Assembly: GCF_000993825.1 (NCBI RefSeq)
Contig: NZ_CP011114.1
Span: forward strand, 930,001 to 994,000
DNA: 64,000 bases
Source of the DNA: Paenibacillus durus ATCC 35681
GTDB lineage: Bacteria > Bacillota > Bacilli > Paenibacillales > Paenibacillaceae
Reading direction: 5' to 3'
Part shown: piece after piece, positions 17,989 through 26,704 of the stretch
Numbering within the stretch: position 1 is the stretch's first letter
Layout: each line of letters starts with the position of its first letter
Made by a program: the position numbers and the translations under genes
Notes under the pieces: generated by a model
The model's database searches: none
What the model was told of the DNA's origin: nothing
Seen by the model: only the letters and a program-made list of their open reading frames with translations

Positions 17989-18489
17989 TTGCCGGCAAAG
18001 ACCAAACGTTCGGGGGTCAAGCTGCAGCTTGATTCCCTGAATAACCAAGTTTACAAGCAGATTGCCAAAAAACACGAACCTTCCAGGCCCGTACTTAAAA
18101 ACTGCTTTCGCGCTTTCTTATCGGGCGGCCTGATTTGCGTGATTGGACAGGCTATTCAGGAAATGTTCATGGCTTACTTTCACATGAATGCAAAAGAGGC
18201 GGCCAGCCCGACCGTCGCGGTGATGATCCTGCTATCCGTCATTCTCACCTGCTTCGGCGTATATGACAAGCTGGCGCAGTGGTGCGGTGCCGGGACGGCA
18301 GTTCCCGTAACCGGCTTTGCCAACAGTATGTGCTCGGCTGCGATTGAACATCGTGCCGAAGGGATTGTGCTGGGCGTTGGAGCTAATATGTTCAAGCTGG
18401 CGGGCTCGGTCATTGTTTTCGGTGTCGTGGCCGCCTTTATTATCGGCATCGTCTACATCTTCCTTGGCCATGGGGGAGGACATTTATGA
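17989..18489 (+). CDS. spoVAC: stage V sporulation protein AC
   Basis: 166 residues from a TTG start. TTG at 17989 is 8 bases after AGGAGG (17975-17980); a GTG at 17980 overlaps that site and is unlikely. Several hydrophobic segments follow a basic N-terminus, with the SpoVAC features PVLKNCFRAFLSGGLICVIGQ and CGAGTAVPVTGFANSM. SpoVAC is a mechanosensitive membrane channel component for dipicolinic acid movement in spores. Its stop overlaps spoVAD by 4 bases. Confidence 0.95.
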   Translation: MPAKTKRSGVKLQLDSLNNQVYKQIAKKHEPSRPVLKNCFRAFLSGGLICVIGQAIQEMFMAYFHMNAKEAASPTVAVMILLSVILTCFGVYDKLAQWCGAGTAVPVTGFANSMCSAAIEHRAEGIVLGVGANMFKLAGSVIVFGVVAAFIIGIVYIFLGHGGGHL

Positions 18490-19520
18490 AGCAGCTGGGC
18501 AAGCAGACGTGGCAGTTCACCTCCCGGCCCGCCATCCTTGGCGCTTCGGCGGTAGTCGGACCGGAAGAAGGCGAGGGGCCGCTCGCTTCGGATTTCGACT
18601 TCGTGTACGATAATCTGAAGATGGACGAGAAGACCTGGGAGAAAGCGGAGCGGCGGCTGTTTGAAAAGGCGATCCGTCTCGCCTTGATCAATGCGGGAAT
18701 TAAGCAGGAGGACTTGGAGTTCTTCGTAGGCGGCGACCTGATGAACCAGATTATCAGCGCTTCTTTCGCGGCCAAAAAGCTCGGCACTCCGTATCTCGGC
18801 GTATTCGGCGCCTGCTCCACCTCCATGGAAAGCCTGGCGGTCGCATCCATGATCGTGGATTCCGGAGGAGCGAAATATGCGCTGGCCGGAACCGCGAGCC
18901 ATAACTGTACGGTAGAGAAGCAATTCCGCTATCCCACCGAATACGGCTCGCAAAAGCCGCCAACGGCGCAGTATACCGTTACGGGCTCCGGCTGCGCGGT
19001 GATTACCCGGAACGACGGAACTCAGAGCGGTCCGTTTGTTACTGCCGCAACCATTGGCAAAGTTATGGATTTTGATATCAAAGATCCTTTTAACATGGGC
19101 TCTGCCATGGCTCCCGCTGCGGCGGATACGATCACGGCGCATTTTCGCGATACGGGGTTGTCTCCGGGTTATTACGATTTGATCGTAACCGGCGATCTTG
19201 CCTCAGTCGGATTGCCCATAACAAAGGAACTGCTTGCTAAAGAAGGCATTCCGATGGAACAGACCGAATTCACCGACTGCGGCCTGCTGATCTACGACCG
19301 GGAAAGCCAGAAATATGTCATCGCGGGAGGCAGCGGGTCCGGCTGTTCGGCGGCCGTCACCTATGGGCATATCTTGAAACGGATGAAAAAAGGACAGCTG
19401 AAGCGCGTTCTCGTCGTTGCCACAGGAGCGCTGCTCTCGCCGCTGACGTATCAGCAGAGTGAGAGCATTCCCTGTATTGCGCATGCGGTTGCGCTGGAGA
19501 GCGGAGGTGAGCAAGCATGA
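18486..19520 (+). CDS. spoVAD: stage V sporulation protein AD
   Basis: 344 residues with a thiolase-like fold: GQTWQF-type opening (KQTWQFTSRPAILGASAVVGP), FGACSTSMESLAVASM around the nucleophile-like Cys, and GSGSGCSAAVTYGH toward the end. SpoVAD binds Ca-dipicolinate and acts with SpoVAC and SpoVAE(b) in loading it into the forespore and releasing it in germination. Overlaps both neighbours by 4 bases, so the three are translated together. Confidence 0.96.
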   Translation: MKQLGKQTWQFTSRPAILGASAVVGPEEGEGPLASDFDFVYDNLKMDEKTWEKAERRLFEKAIRLALINAGIKQEDLEFFVGGDLMNQIISASFAAKKLGTPYLGVFGACSTSMESLAVASMIVDSGGAKYALAGTASHNCTVEKQFRYPTEYGSQKPPTAQYTVTGSGCAVITRNDGTQSGPFVTAATIGKVMDFDIKDPFNMGSAMAPAAADTITAHFRDTGLSPGYYDLIVTGDLASVGLPITKELLAKEGIPMEQTEFTDCGLLIYDRESQKYVIAGGSGSGCSAAVTYGHILKRMKKGQLKRVLVVATGALLSPLTYQQSESIPCIAHAVALESGGEQA

Positions 19521-19867
19521 TTTATGTGTGGGCGTTTCTGGTTGGCGGCCTGATCTGTGTAATCGGCCAGCTGATGTTGGATGTAGTCAAGCTGACTCCG
19601 GCGCATACGATGAGCACGCTCGTGGTCGCCGGGGCGATCGCGGATGCGGTCGGAATATACGATCCGCTCGTCAAGTTCGCCGGCGCGGGCGCATCCATAC
19701 CGATTACCAGCTTCGGCAACTCGCTGGTGCATGGCGCGCTTATCGAGCTGGAGCAGGTTGGCTGGATCGGTGTAGTCACAGGCATCTTCAACATTACGAG
19801 CGCCGGGATATCAGCGGCGATTGTGTTTTCTTTTCTGGCTGCGCTCGTTGTGCGGCCAAAGGGCTGA
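19517..19867 (+). CDS. spoVAE: stage V sporulation protein AE (AEb type)
   Basis: 116 residues, four hydrophobic segments. VWAFLVGGLICVIGQLMLD and GAGASIPITSFGNSLVHGA match SpoVAE(b) and mirror SpoVAC, to which it is related. It completes the C-D-E core of the dipicolinic acid channel. No spoVAA, AB, AEa or AF is found next to it. A terminator follows at 19877. Confidence 0.95.
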   Translation: MIYVWAFLVGGLICVIGQLMLDVVKLTPAHTMSTLVVAGAIADAVGIYDPLVKFAGAGASIPITSFGNSLVHGALIELEQVGWIGVVTGIFNITSAGISAAIVFSFLAALVVRPKG

Positions 19868-19876
19868 CTGTTTGCG

Positions 19877-19913
19877 AAGAACCCGCCGGATGGTTTCGGC
19901 GGGTTCTTTTTAC
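19877..19913 (+). terminator. Rho-independent terminator of the spoVA genes
   Basis: Stem AGAACCCGCCG with CGGCGGGTTCT, loop GATGGTTT, followed by TTTT. Ten bases after the spoVAE stop. Confidence 0.9.
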
Positions 19914-19941
19914 CAAAAAAGCTTTATCCTAATCTGCCTCG

Positions 19942-20457
19942 TTAACGCCGCCGCTTTAGCTTGCTTTTGATCCGCACCGCTTTGTTCAGGTGGACGAAGT
20001 TATGCCGCGATGCGGGCATCAGCATCAAACCGCCTATCGTTTTTCCGCTCCAGTAGTCGGTCAACCAGCCAGCTTTTTCCGTAACCGCCCCTTGATCCCG
20101 GACAGCCTTGATCCGGCCCGCATCCACTTTCTGTCTGAATTGTCCCGGCTCCATAGAAGCTATAATTTCATTTGTCCTCCGCCCGACCGCCCGCCGATAA
20201 GCAAGTAGACCCTCAATCGCGATTCCCGCGCTCAGCTCCGTCATTTCCTCCTCGGTCATCTCGTTGCCGGAATGGAGGAACCGGATATTCAGTCCCTGAG
20301 GCATTCCGTCTGTATCCAGAACCTGCCCCGTCTCGGCGACCAGCATGTTCATGGTGATATCTTCGATCCTGGCGCTGTGCCACAGATGCCAAACGATGGA
20401 ATTCCGCGTATCGGGAGAATGGACTGGATAGCATCGCAGCGTCTCCTCCCGCTCGTT
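19942..20457 (-). pseudogene. DinB-like protein, 5'-truncated by the tnpB junction
   Basis: The frame carries a DinB-superfamily protein from within its first helix ([11 protein letters not shown]) through [22 protein letters not shown] and HNFVHLNKAVRIK to the stop at 19942. The three His expected to bind metal are present ([11 protein letters not shown], and RHNFVHLNK). There is no start codon or ribosome binding site before 20457: immediately upstream, the sequence becomes the tnpB reading frame. An internal ATG gives 136 residues that lack the first metal-binding helix. The first part of the gene was not found on the other side of tnpB. Confidence 0.7.
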
Positions 20458-21401
20458 GGGGCGAACGTGTCAGCCACCTTCACCGAGCGTCCATACCATT
20501 CCGCTTTATACAAAATCTGACGGGCAAATTCACCCCAGGACGCATCGGCGATGGATTTGGCCAGCCGGTGATTTTTGAGCATGTTCGCCACGCTCAGATT
20601 TTCGATGCTGATCGTTTGGTTTTCACGAATCAGCTTCGTGGTGAGTTGATGCAAAACATCATGGCGGCTGCCCACGATCTTCTCATGGATTTGGGCAACC
20701 TTCTGTTTGGCTTTCTGCCAATTGGAGCCCCCTTGGTTACGGCGAGCCATGCGGCGTTGCCAAAATGCAAGTTTTTGTTCATATTTGCGAAACACTTTGG
20801 GATTGGCAACCCGCAACCCATCAGAGCAGACCGCTAATTCCTTGAGTCCAAGGTCAATGCCGATCTCCTTATCGGTCTGCGGCAGAGGATTCATTTCCAC
20901 TTCGCAGAGGATGGATACAAAATATTTGCCTGCCGCATTTCGCCGCAGGGTAGCCGAAAGAATGCGGCCTTCACACGCTCTGGAGTTGGCAAAGCGAAGC
21001 CAGCCAAGCTTCGGAAGTTTAAGTCGGTTTCCGTCAATGGCAATATTGTCATTAGTGTATTTGGTGGTGTAGCTTTGCAGAGGATGCTTGCGGCTTTTGA
21101 AACGTGGAGCCTGATTTTGTTTCTTGAAGAAACGTTCAAAGCTGTCTGCCACGTTTCGCACCGCCGATTGCAAAGCAATGCTATCTACCGATTTCAACCA
21201 TTCAAATTGCTGTTTGAGTGCAGGAAGCTGTGTGGCACAGGTGTTATAGGATAACCCTTTGCCGGTTGCCGCATAGGTTTCGTTCCATTTGACCAAGAAA
21301 TGATTGAAGACAAAACGGCAACAGCCAAACATTTGATGGATGAGTTGTCGTTGTTCCGGGTTGGGATAGATGCGATATTTGTAAGCTTTATGCACCATCA
21401 T
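20349..21401 (-). pseudogene. tnpB: IS200/IS605-family TnpB, 3'-truncated, lacking zinc finger and RuvC-III
   Basis: The ATG at 21401 has AAAGGAGG upstream; longer frames to 21446 lack one. Residues 1-~45 are the N-terminal OrfB helix-turn-helix ([22 protein letters not shown]), then Ruv[18 protein letters not shown] with its catalytic Asp, and Ruv[16 protein letters not shown] with its Glu. TnpB normally continues ADTFAPTS with a CxxC..CxxC zinc finger and the RuvC-III DRDxNAA. Here it stops matching after FAPTS at about 20452, and the last ~33 residues are read from the DinB-like gene in another frame. The nuclease therefore cannot be active. No right end or guide RNA region is left. Confidence 0.88.
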
Positions 21402-21439
21402 GCCACAAAGCCTCCTTTCGTACAGGATAGTTTCATAAT

Positions 21440-21530
21440 AGCACATATGTTCGCTTTAAGGCAAAAAAAACCGCCGATTCATCTCCTCCCTATAGAGGAA
21501 GGAGTCTTCTCGGCTTTTTAGATAAAACGG
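21440..21530 (-). mobile_element. left-end remnant of the IS605-type element
   Basis: Between the tnpB start and the MoxR promoter region is a hairpin (CTCCTTCCTCTATAGGGAGGAG on the minus strand, near 21485-21508) followed by a poly-T stretch. Subterminal hairpins instead of inverted repeats are typical of IS200/IS605 ends. The exact element boundary cannot be set, and the other end is missing. Confidence 0.45.
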
Positions 21531-21653
21531 ACAATCCGTATCTATGTACTCATCTTAACCGTTTTCATAACCGCACCGAATGTACTTTGTCCCTCTTAAT
21601 CATGTAAAATAGTAAGTATACTGTTTATTTTGACTTAGGAGGTTTTACTCTAT

Positions 21654-22610
21654 ATGCCCGCAAGCCACGAATCGATGCAAATCGTAAATGCTGTCCGCGC
21701 CAATCTGGAATCCTGTATTCTAGGAAAAACATTTGAAATAGAGCTGCTGCTGACTGCATTGCTTGCAGGCGGCCATGTCCTGATTGAAGATGTCCCGGGA
21801 ACGGGTAAAACCCAGCTGATCCGCGCGCTGGCTAAATCCATCTCCGGAGACTACCGCCGGATTCAGTGCAATCCGGACATTCTCCCAAGCGATATTACCG
21901 GCGTATCGGTGTATCATCCCCGGGATGAGATGTTCCACTTCCGTCCGGGACCTGTGATGACGAATATCCTGCTTGCCGACGAAATCAACAGAGCTACGAC
22001 CAAGACGCAGTCCGCGCTGCTGGAGGTCATGGAGGAGCGCAACGTAACGGTGGACGGGGAGACCTATGAGCTTCCGCATCCGTTCATGCTGTGCGCTACA
22101 CAGAACCCGATCGACTTTGAAGGCACGTACACGCTGCCCGAAGCACAGCTCGACCGCTTCATGCTGCGAATCAGCCTTGGCTATCCCGATGCGGCCACGG
22201 AAAAAAATCTGCTCCTGACCCATCAGGAAGGCCAGCCGGTGAATAAGCTTCAGCCGGTAGCGGGGATGGAAAGAATAGCGTCCATTCAAGAGGAAATCCG
22301 CGAGGTGTATATCAGCGAGCCGGTTCTAAGCTACCTGCTCGATATTGTCCGCGGCACCAGAGAGCACCCGCTGGTCCTGCTTGGCGCCAGCCCCCGTGCG
22401 GCGCTGTCTTATATGATGGCATGCAAGGCCTTCGCCTTCATGCGGGAGCGTGATTATGTGCTGCCGGATGATGTGAAGTCGCTGGCGCCATACACGCTCG
22501 GCCACCGAATTCTGCTGCGTCCCGAGTCCCGTCTGGACAACGTCAGCGCGGATACACTGCTGAACAATCTTCTGCAAAGTATCCAGGTGCCCGTGACCAT
22601 GAGGCAATAA
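21654..22610 (+). CDS. MoxR-type AAA+ ATPase
   Basis: 318 residues; TAGGAGG lies upstream of the ATG. Walker A is EDVPGTGKTQL, Walker B LLADEINRA followed by the sensor region (LCATQNPIDFEGTYTLPEAQLDRF), which is the MoxR signature. C-terminal lid helices are present. MoxR ATPases act as chaperones or activators and are regularly encoded with DUF58 and transglutaminase-domain proteins, as here. One base separates it from the next gene. Confidence 0.95.
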   Translation: MPASHESMQIVNAVRANLESCILGKTFEIELLLTALLAGGHVLIEDVPGTGKTQLIRALAKSISGDYRRIQCNPDILPSDITGVSVYHPRDEMFHFRPGPVMTNILLADEINRATTKTQSALLEVMEERNVTVDGETYELPHPFMLCATQNPIDFEGTYTLPEAQLDRFMLRISLGYPDAATEKNLLLTHQEGQPVNKLQPVAGMERIASIQEEIREVYISEPVLSYLLDIVRGTREHPLVLLGASPRAALSYMMACKAFAFMRERDYVLPDDVKSLAPYTLGHRILLRPESRLDNVSADTLLNNLLQSIQVPVTMRQ

Positions 22611-22611
22611 G

Positions 22612-23856
22612 ATGAGACGGTATTTATCCGCAGCCGCCGTGAGGCTGCCGGCCAAGCTGGCCGGTATTGCCGCAGTTTGGTGTGTTACCCTGCTGTATGT
22701 GCTGTTTCAAGGCGGCAAAACGTCGTTCATGCTGTTCATTATGGTGTCGGTCCTGATGGTATATCTGCTCGCCGGCGGATTTACCGGAGTGCGTAAAGCC
22801 CGGGGCACCCGCACCCTTTTAACCGAAGGAGAGAAATCCGATTTGCTGTATGCCGGAGGCCACCTGCGTGTCAAGCTCGAAATAGCGCTCCCCGGCCTTC
22901 TGCCGATTCCTTTTGTTGTTGTTCGTGAAATGCTTAAAAGGCATAATGGAGAGTCCTGGATTTTTGAGGAAAGCCTGGTTCCGAACTTTAAAGGCCAGGG
23001 GGAACTCAGATTCCAGACGCCGCCGCTGGAACGGGGCCGCTATTCTTTTTCCGAGACGGGAATTTCCAGCGAAGATATTTTCGGACTGGTGGAGCATAAA
23101 GGAAGCTTTCTCGCGCAGGGACAGTTCCGGGTGCTGCCGCGTGTCGTCCACATCCCCAGATGGGTGCTGTACGAACGGAATTCGCGGCTTTCCGGGCCCC
23201 AGGTTTCGCTGGCTCAATCCCGGCGGGAGACGACGCAGATCAACGGCGTCCGCGATTACGTGTACGGCGACCGCTTAAGCCGCATTCACTGGAATGCGAC
23301 GGCCAAGACCGGGGCATGGAAATCCAAGGAATTCGAGCATGAATCGCTGCCCAAAACGATGCTTGTACTCGACGGAACCGCCTCGGCTTACGCCTCTTCC
23401 GCGCAGTTCGAGCTTGCTGTCTCGGCAGCGGCCTCCCTGCTTGGGTTCGGGGTGCGGGAACGGATAGGTATCGGACTGTGCTGCCTCGACAAAAATACCA
23501 AAGTATTCGCCCCTGCGGAGAGCGCTGCGGAGCGGCAGAAGATGGTTCAATATCTGATCGACATCAACGGGGAGGGCAGAGGACCGCTTGTTCCCCGGCT
23601 GGAAAAAGGATTCCGCATGTTTCCAAAAGGAGTCTACTTCGTGCTGATCAGCCCGCAGACGGGCGGAAATGTGCTGCAGACACTGCAGTGGGCCGAGAGC
23701 AGAGGGATGACCCCCTGTCATATCCATATATTGAACCCTGCGGGTCCGCGGCGCGGCGATGAATGGTCCAGCGAGCTAAAATCCCGCGGTATCATGGGGC
23801 ACAGGGTAAGCTTGCTTGGCGAGCTGCCTGCAGCGATTGGGGGGGATGGACGATGA
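22612..23856 (+). CDS. DUF58 membrane protein
   Basis: 414 residues. Two hydrophobic helices near the N-terminus (AVWCVTLLYVLFQGG; FMLFIMVSVLMVYLLAGG), then a beta-rich part and the DUF58 signature RDYVYGDRLSRIHWNATAKTG followed by MLVLDGTA, the start of a VWA-like fold lacking a clear MIDAS. Middle gene of the MoxR-DUF58-transglutaminase set, whose cellular role is unproven but usually linked to cell-envelope processes. The stop overlaps the next start (ATGA). Confidence 0.92.
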   Translation: MRRYLSAAAVRLPAKLAGIAAVWCVTLLYVLFQGGKTSFMLFIMVSVLMVYLLAGGFTGVRKARGTRTLLTEGEKSDLLYAGGHLRVKLEIALPGLLPIPFVVVREMLKRHNGESWIFEESLVPNFKGQGELRFQTPPLERGRYSFSETGISSEDIFGLVEHKGSFLAQGQFRVLPRVVHIPRWVLYERNSRLSGPQVSLAQSRRETTQINGVRDYVYGDRLSRIHWNATAKTGAWKSKEFEHESLPKTMLVLDGTASAYASSAQFELAVSAAASLLGFGVRERIGIGLCCLDKNTKVFAPAESAAERQKMVQYLIDINGEGRGPLVPRLEKGFRMFPKGVYFVLISPQTGGNVLQTLQWAESRGMTPCHIHILNPAGPRRGDEWSSELKSRGIMGHRVSLLGELPAAIGGDGR

Positions 23857-26084
23857 AGAACTGGTGGAACCTAATGAAATCGTCCTGGCACCGGTCTTTT
23901 AGTCTGCTGTGGCTGATTATCATAGCTTTGCAGTGGCTTTCTTTCACCGAGCCGATCTGGCTGCAGCAGACGAGCGCTGCGGTATTGATCACGCTTGCTG
24001 CCGCAGCAGTGATTGAAATTTTGCTGCCGATTTCGATCCTGTACCGCATCGTAATTGAAGCGGCAGCGGTTCTGTACATCGTATACCGGACCATTCAATA
24101 TTACGGACTTTATATCCCATATCCTTCGGCGCCGCTGGCCGAACGGCTGGCCGATACTTTTTCACAGATGACGCCGTATCTCTGGTTCGCTCTCGGTGGT
24201 TGGGCGATTATGCTGTCGGCCTCCTTGCTGGTGACGACCAAGAGCCGTATTTTACTGTTTCTCGGCATGAATATCGCGGCATTCGCGGCACTGGACTCTT
24301 TCACGCACTCGGTGCTCTGGCAGGAAGTCGCCTGGACGGTGTTCGCCGGGCTGGGTTGGCTGGTGAGCAATCATTTAAAGAGCTTTCAGCTGCGTTATCC
24401 CCGGGGTTGGAAATATCTAATTGATTATCCGCTAAAAATATCAGTGAATATCGCCGTTATTTTTGCGCTGGTCATTCTTACCGGCGTGAATGCGCCATCG
24501 GTCAAACCTACGCTTACCGATCCGTATACGGCCTGGAGGGAATGGAACGGCGGCAGTGCGCCGCAAATTAATAACACGGACGATACCGGAACCGAAACAA
24601 GCGGCACAGGCTCGTCCGGGACGGCTTCCGGATACAGCCTCAATGATAATAATCTCGGAGGAGGCTTCGCTTTTGACTACTCTCCGGTGATGTCGGTCAC
24701 CTCGAATTCGCGCATTTATATGCGCGGGGAGACAAGAAGCGTATATTCCGGCACGGGATGGAGCGACAGCCTCCGCCGCAAACAAGGCAGCCTGGAGCCG
24801 GCGGAGGCGGGGGAGACGCTGGAGAACGACTATGCGTCGTCTACTCCCACTCAAGAGCTGCAGTATACCGTCCGCATGCTCAGCAATAACCGGTACCCGG
24901 TGCTGTTCGGCGCCTATTCCATTTCCAGAATCGATTCTATTAATGGTGAAAAAGAAGCCGGCGGGTTGTCGTGGCGCAGCCGGGACGGCGAGTTGTTGAT
25001 TGATGGAGCCGAGTCCGCCCCATACCCGAAGTCGTATGTGCTGACTTCCGAGCTGCCCGTCGTTCCGGTTCAGGAGCTGAGCGCAAAGACCTTTTCCGAC
25101 CTGTATGGCGGAAAGGATATCCCGAATCAGTTCCTTCAGCTTCCGGATAATTTTCCTGTAAGAGTGCGGAATCTGGCCCGTGAAATTACGTCTCAGGCGC
25201 AGACGCCGTATGAAAAGACGATGCTTCTGCAACAATATTTACAAGAAACGTTTCCGTACACCAATGAACCCGACCTGTCCCGCAAAAATAGCAAGGATTT
25301 TGTGGAAGGCTTTCTGTTTGAGATTAAGGAAGGCTACTGTGACTATTATTCCACGGCTCTTGTGACCATGGCCCGTTCGCTGAATATTCCGGCCCGTTGG
25401 GTTAAGGGCTATGCTCCGGGAGAACAGTCCCAGCTTCCCGACAGCCTTGCCATGCGGCAGGGAGAGGCCGTGAACAACAACTATACAATTACCAATGCCG
25501 ACGCCCATTCCTGGGCGGAGGTATACTTCGGAGACTACGGCTGGATTCCGGTAGAGGCGACGCCCGGCTTCAATGCCTCGCTGCTGACGCAAAGCGAGTC
25601 CGATCCCCAGCCTGAAGCATCCGAAGCTCCGGACGTGAATACGCAGGACGAACAACAAGCTGCAGGTACGGGTTCCGAAGAAAGCAGCTTGTCCGTGGGA
25701 ACATGGGTCGTTGCCGCTGCCGCAGTTATTGTGGCCGGCTGGGCGGCGTTCCTGCTGTGGCAGCACCGGTCCGACCTGCGCTTTCTGCTGCAGAGAATCC
25801 GCAGCGGACGGCCGCTGTCTTCCGCCGAGAAGATTGTGGCTGAGACAGAGCGCTGGATAGCGTTCATGCGCCGGAAAGGCTTCTCAAGAGACAAGCATGA
25901 GACGCTTAGAGAATCGGTTTCCCGGTGGAGAGGCGAGCGTCCGGGCGCGTCGGACAGTCTATCGGCGCTGCTCGGCTGGTTCGAGAAGGCAAAATACAGT
26001 CCCGAAGTAATTGAAGACAAAGACTGGCAAGCCGTGTATACTGAAGCTTTGCGGCTGCGCAAGAGTCTGAAGCTGACGAAATGA
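23853..26084 (+). CDS. transglutaminase-like membrane protein
   Basis: 743 residues. ATG at 23853 is used because it overlaps the DUF58 stop; earlier in-frame ATGs are inside DUF58. Residues ~1-210 contain several membrane helices (DUF3488-like), followed by a Ser/Thr/Gly-rich linker (~240-280). The transglutaminase core has Cys in EGYCDYYSTALVTMARSLNIPARWVKGY, His in ADAHSWAEVYF and Asp/Glu-like follow-up in GWIPVEATP. A further helix (VGTWVVAAAAVIVAGWAAFLL) precedes a cytoplasmic DUF4129-like tail. The catalytic domain faces outside and probably acts as a peptidase or crosslinker on envelope protein. Confidence 0.92.
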   Translation: MKNWWNLMKSSWHRSFSLLWLIIIALQWLSFTEPIWLQQTSAAVLITLAAAAVIEILLPISILYRIVIEAAAVLYIVYRTIQYYGLYIPYPSAPLAERLADTFSQMTPYLWFALGGWAIMLSASLLVTTKSRILLFLGMNIAAFAALDSFTHSVLWQEVAWTVFAGLGWLVSNHLKSFQLRYPRGWKYLIDYPLKISVNIAVIFALVILTGVNAPSVKPTLTDPYTAWREWNGGSAPQINNTDDTGTETSGTGSSGTASGYSLNDNNLGGGFAFDYSPVMSVTSNSRIYMRGETRSVYSGTGWSDSLRRKQGSLEPAEAGETLENDYASSTPTQELQYTVRMLSNNRYPVLFGAYSISRIDSINGEKEAGGLSWRSRDGELLIDGAESAPYPKSYVLTSELPVVPVQELSAKTFSDLYGGKDIPNQFLQLPDNFPVRVRNLAREITSQAQTPYEKTMLLQQYLQETFPYTNEPDLSRKNSKDFVEGFLFEIKEGYCDYYSTALVTMARSLNIPARWVKGYAPGEQSQLPDSLAMRQGEAVNNNYTITNADAHSWAEVYFGDYGWIPVEATPGFNASLLTQSESDPQPEASEAPDVNTQDEQQAAGTGSEESSLSVGTWVVAAAAVIVAGWAAFLLWQHRSDLRFLLQRIRSGRPLSSAEKIVAETERWIAFMRRKGFSRDKHETLRESVSRWRGERPGASDSLSALLGWFEKAKYSPEVIEDKDWQAVYTEALRLRKSLKLTK

Positions 26085-26176
26085 ACGGCGGATAACCGAC
26101 GATTTCTCTATCTAACAATCATTTCCGAAGAGTTAAGATTATGATATAGTTTGTCGTATGAAATCGAGGTGAACGT

Positions 26177-26704
26177 ATGTTTGAAAGGCTTGTCCCCAAG
26201 CTGCGGGTAAATACGGTATTCGATATTAATCTCGAAGGTCTGTATTTGCAGGGTTACAGGGGGATCATTACCGATCTGGACAACACGCTGGTCGGCGCCA
26301 AGGCGCCGCTGGCTACGCCGGAGCTGGTGCTGTGGTTCGACAAAGTGAAGCAGCTCGGCTTTAAGCTGGTGATCGTGTCCAATAATAATATGAACCGGGT
26401 ATCGCGATTTGCGGCGCCGCTGAATATCGAATTTGTCCATAGGGCGCGTAAACCGAGCAATGCTCCTTTTCACAAGGCGATGAAGCTGATGAATCTGGAA
26501 CCGGAGAAGACGATCGTGGTCGGTGACCAGATGCTTACCGACGTATACGGAGGCAACCGGCTGGGTCTGTTTACCGTGCTGGTGCTGCCGATCTCCCTAG
26601 AGGATGAAGGACTTGGCACCCGCATCAACCGCCGGATCGAGCAGATTGCGCTGACCAGATTACGCAAACGAGGATTGTGGCATGAGGAGGAACAACAGGA
26701 ATGA
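26177..26704 (+). CDS. yqeG: YqeG family HAD phosphatase
   Basis: 175 residues with GAGGTGAACGT before ATG. HAD motif I is TDLDNTLV, motif II VIVSNNN, and motif III the Lys in ARKPSNAPF followed by VVGDQMLTDVYGGNRLG. YqeG is a small HAD phosphatase almost always next to yqeH. Substrate is unsettled. It opens the housekeeping cluster and overlaps yqeH by 4 bases. Confidence 0.95.
   Translation: MFERLVPKLRVNTVFDINLEGLYLQGYRGIITDLDNTLVGAKAPLATPELVLWFDKVKQLGFKLVIVSNNNMNRVSRFAAPLNIEFVHRARKPSNAPFHKAMKLMNLEPEKTIVVGDQMLTDVYGGNRLGLFTVLVLPISLEDEGLGTRINRRIEQIALTRLRKRGLWHEEEQQE

Noticed and set aside
24441..25235. Long minus-strand frame inside the transglutaminase gene
   Set aside because: Mirror of a GC-rich coding region; the plus strand has clear catalytic motifs.
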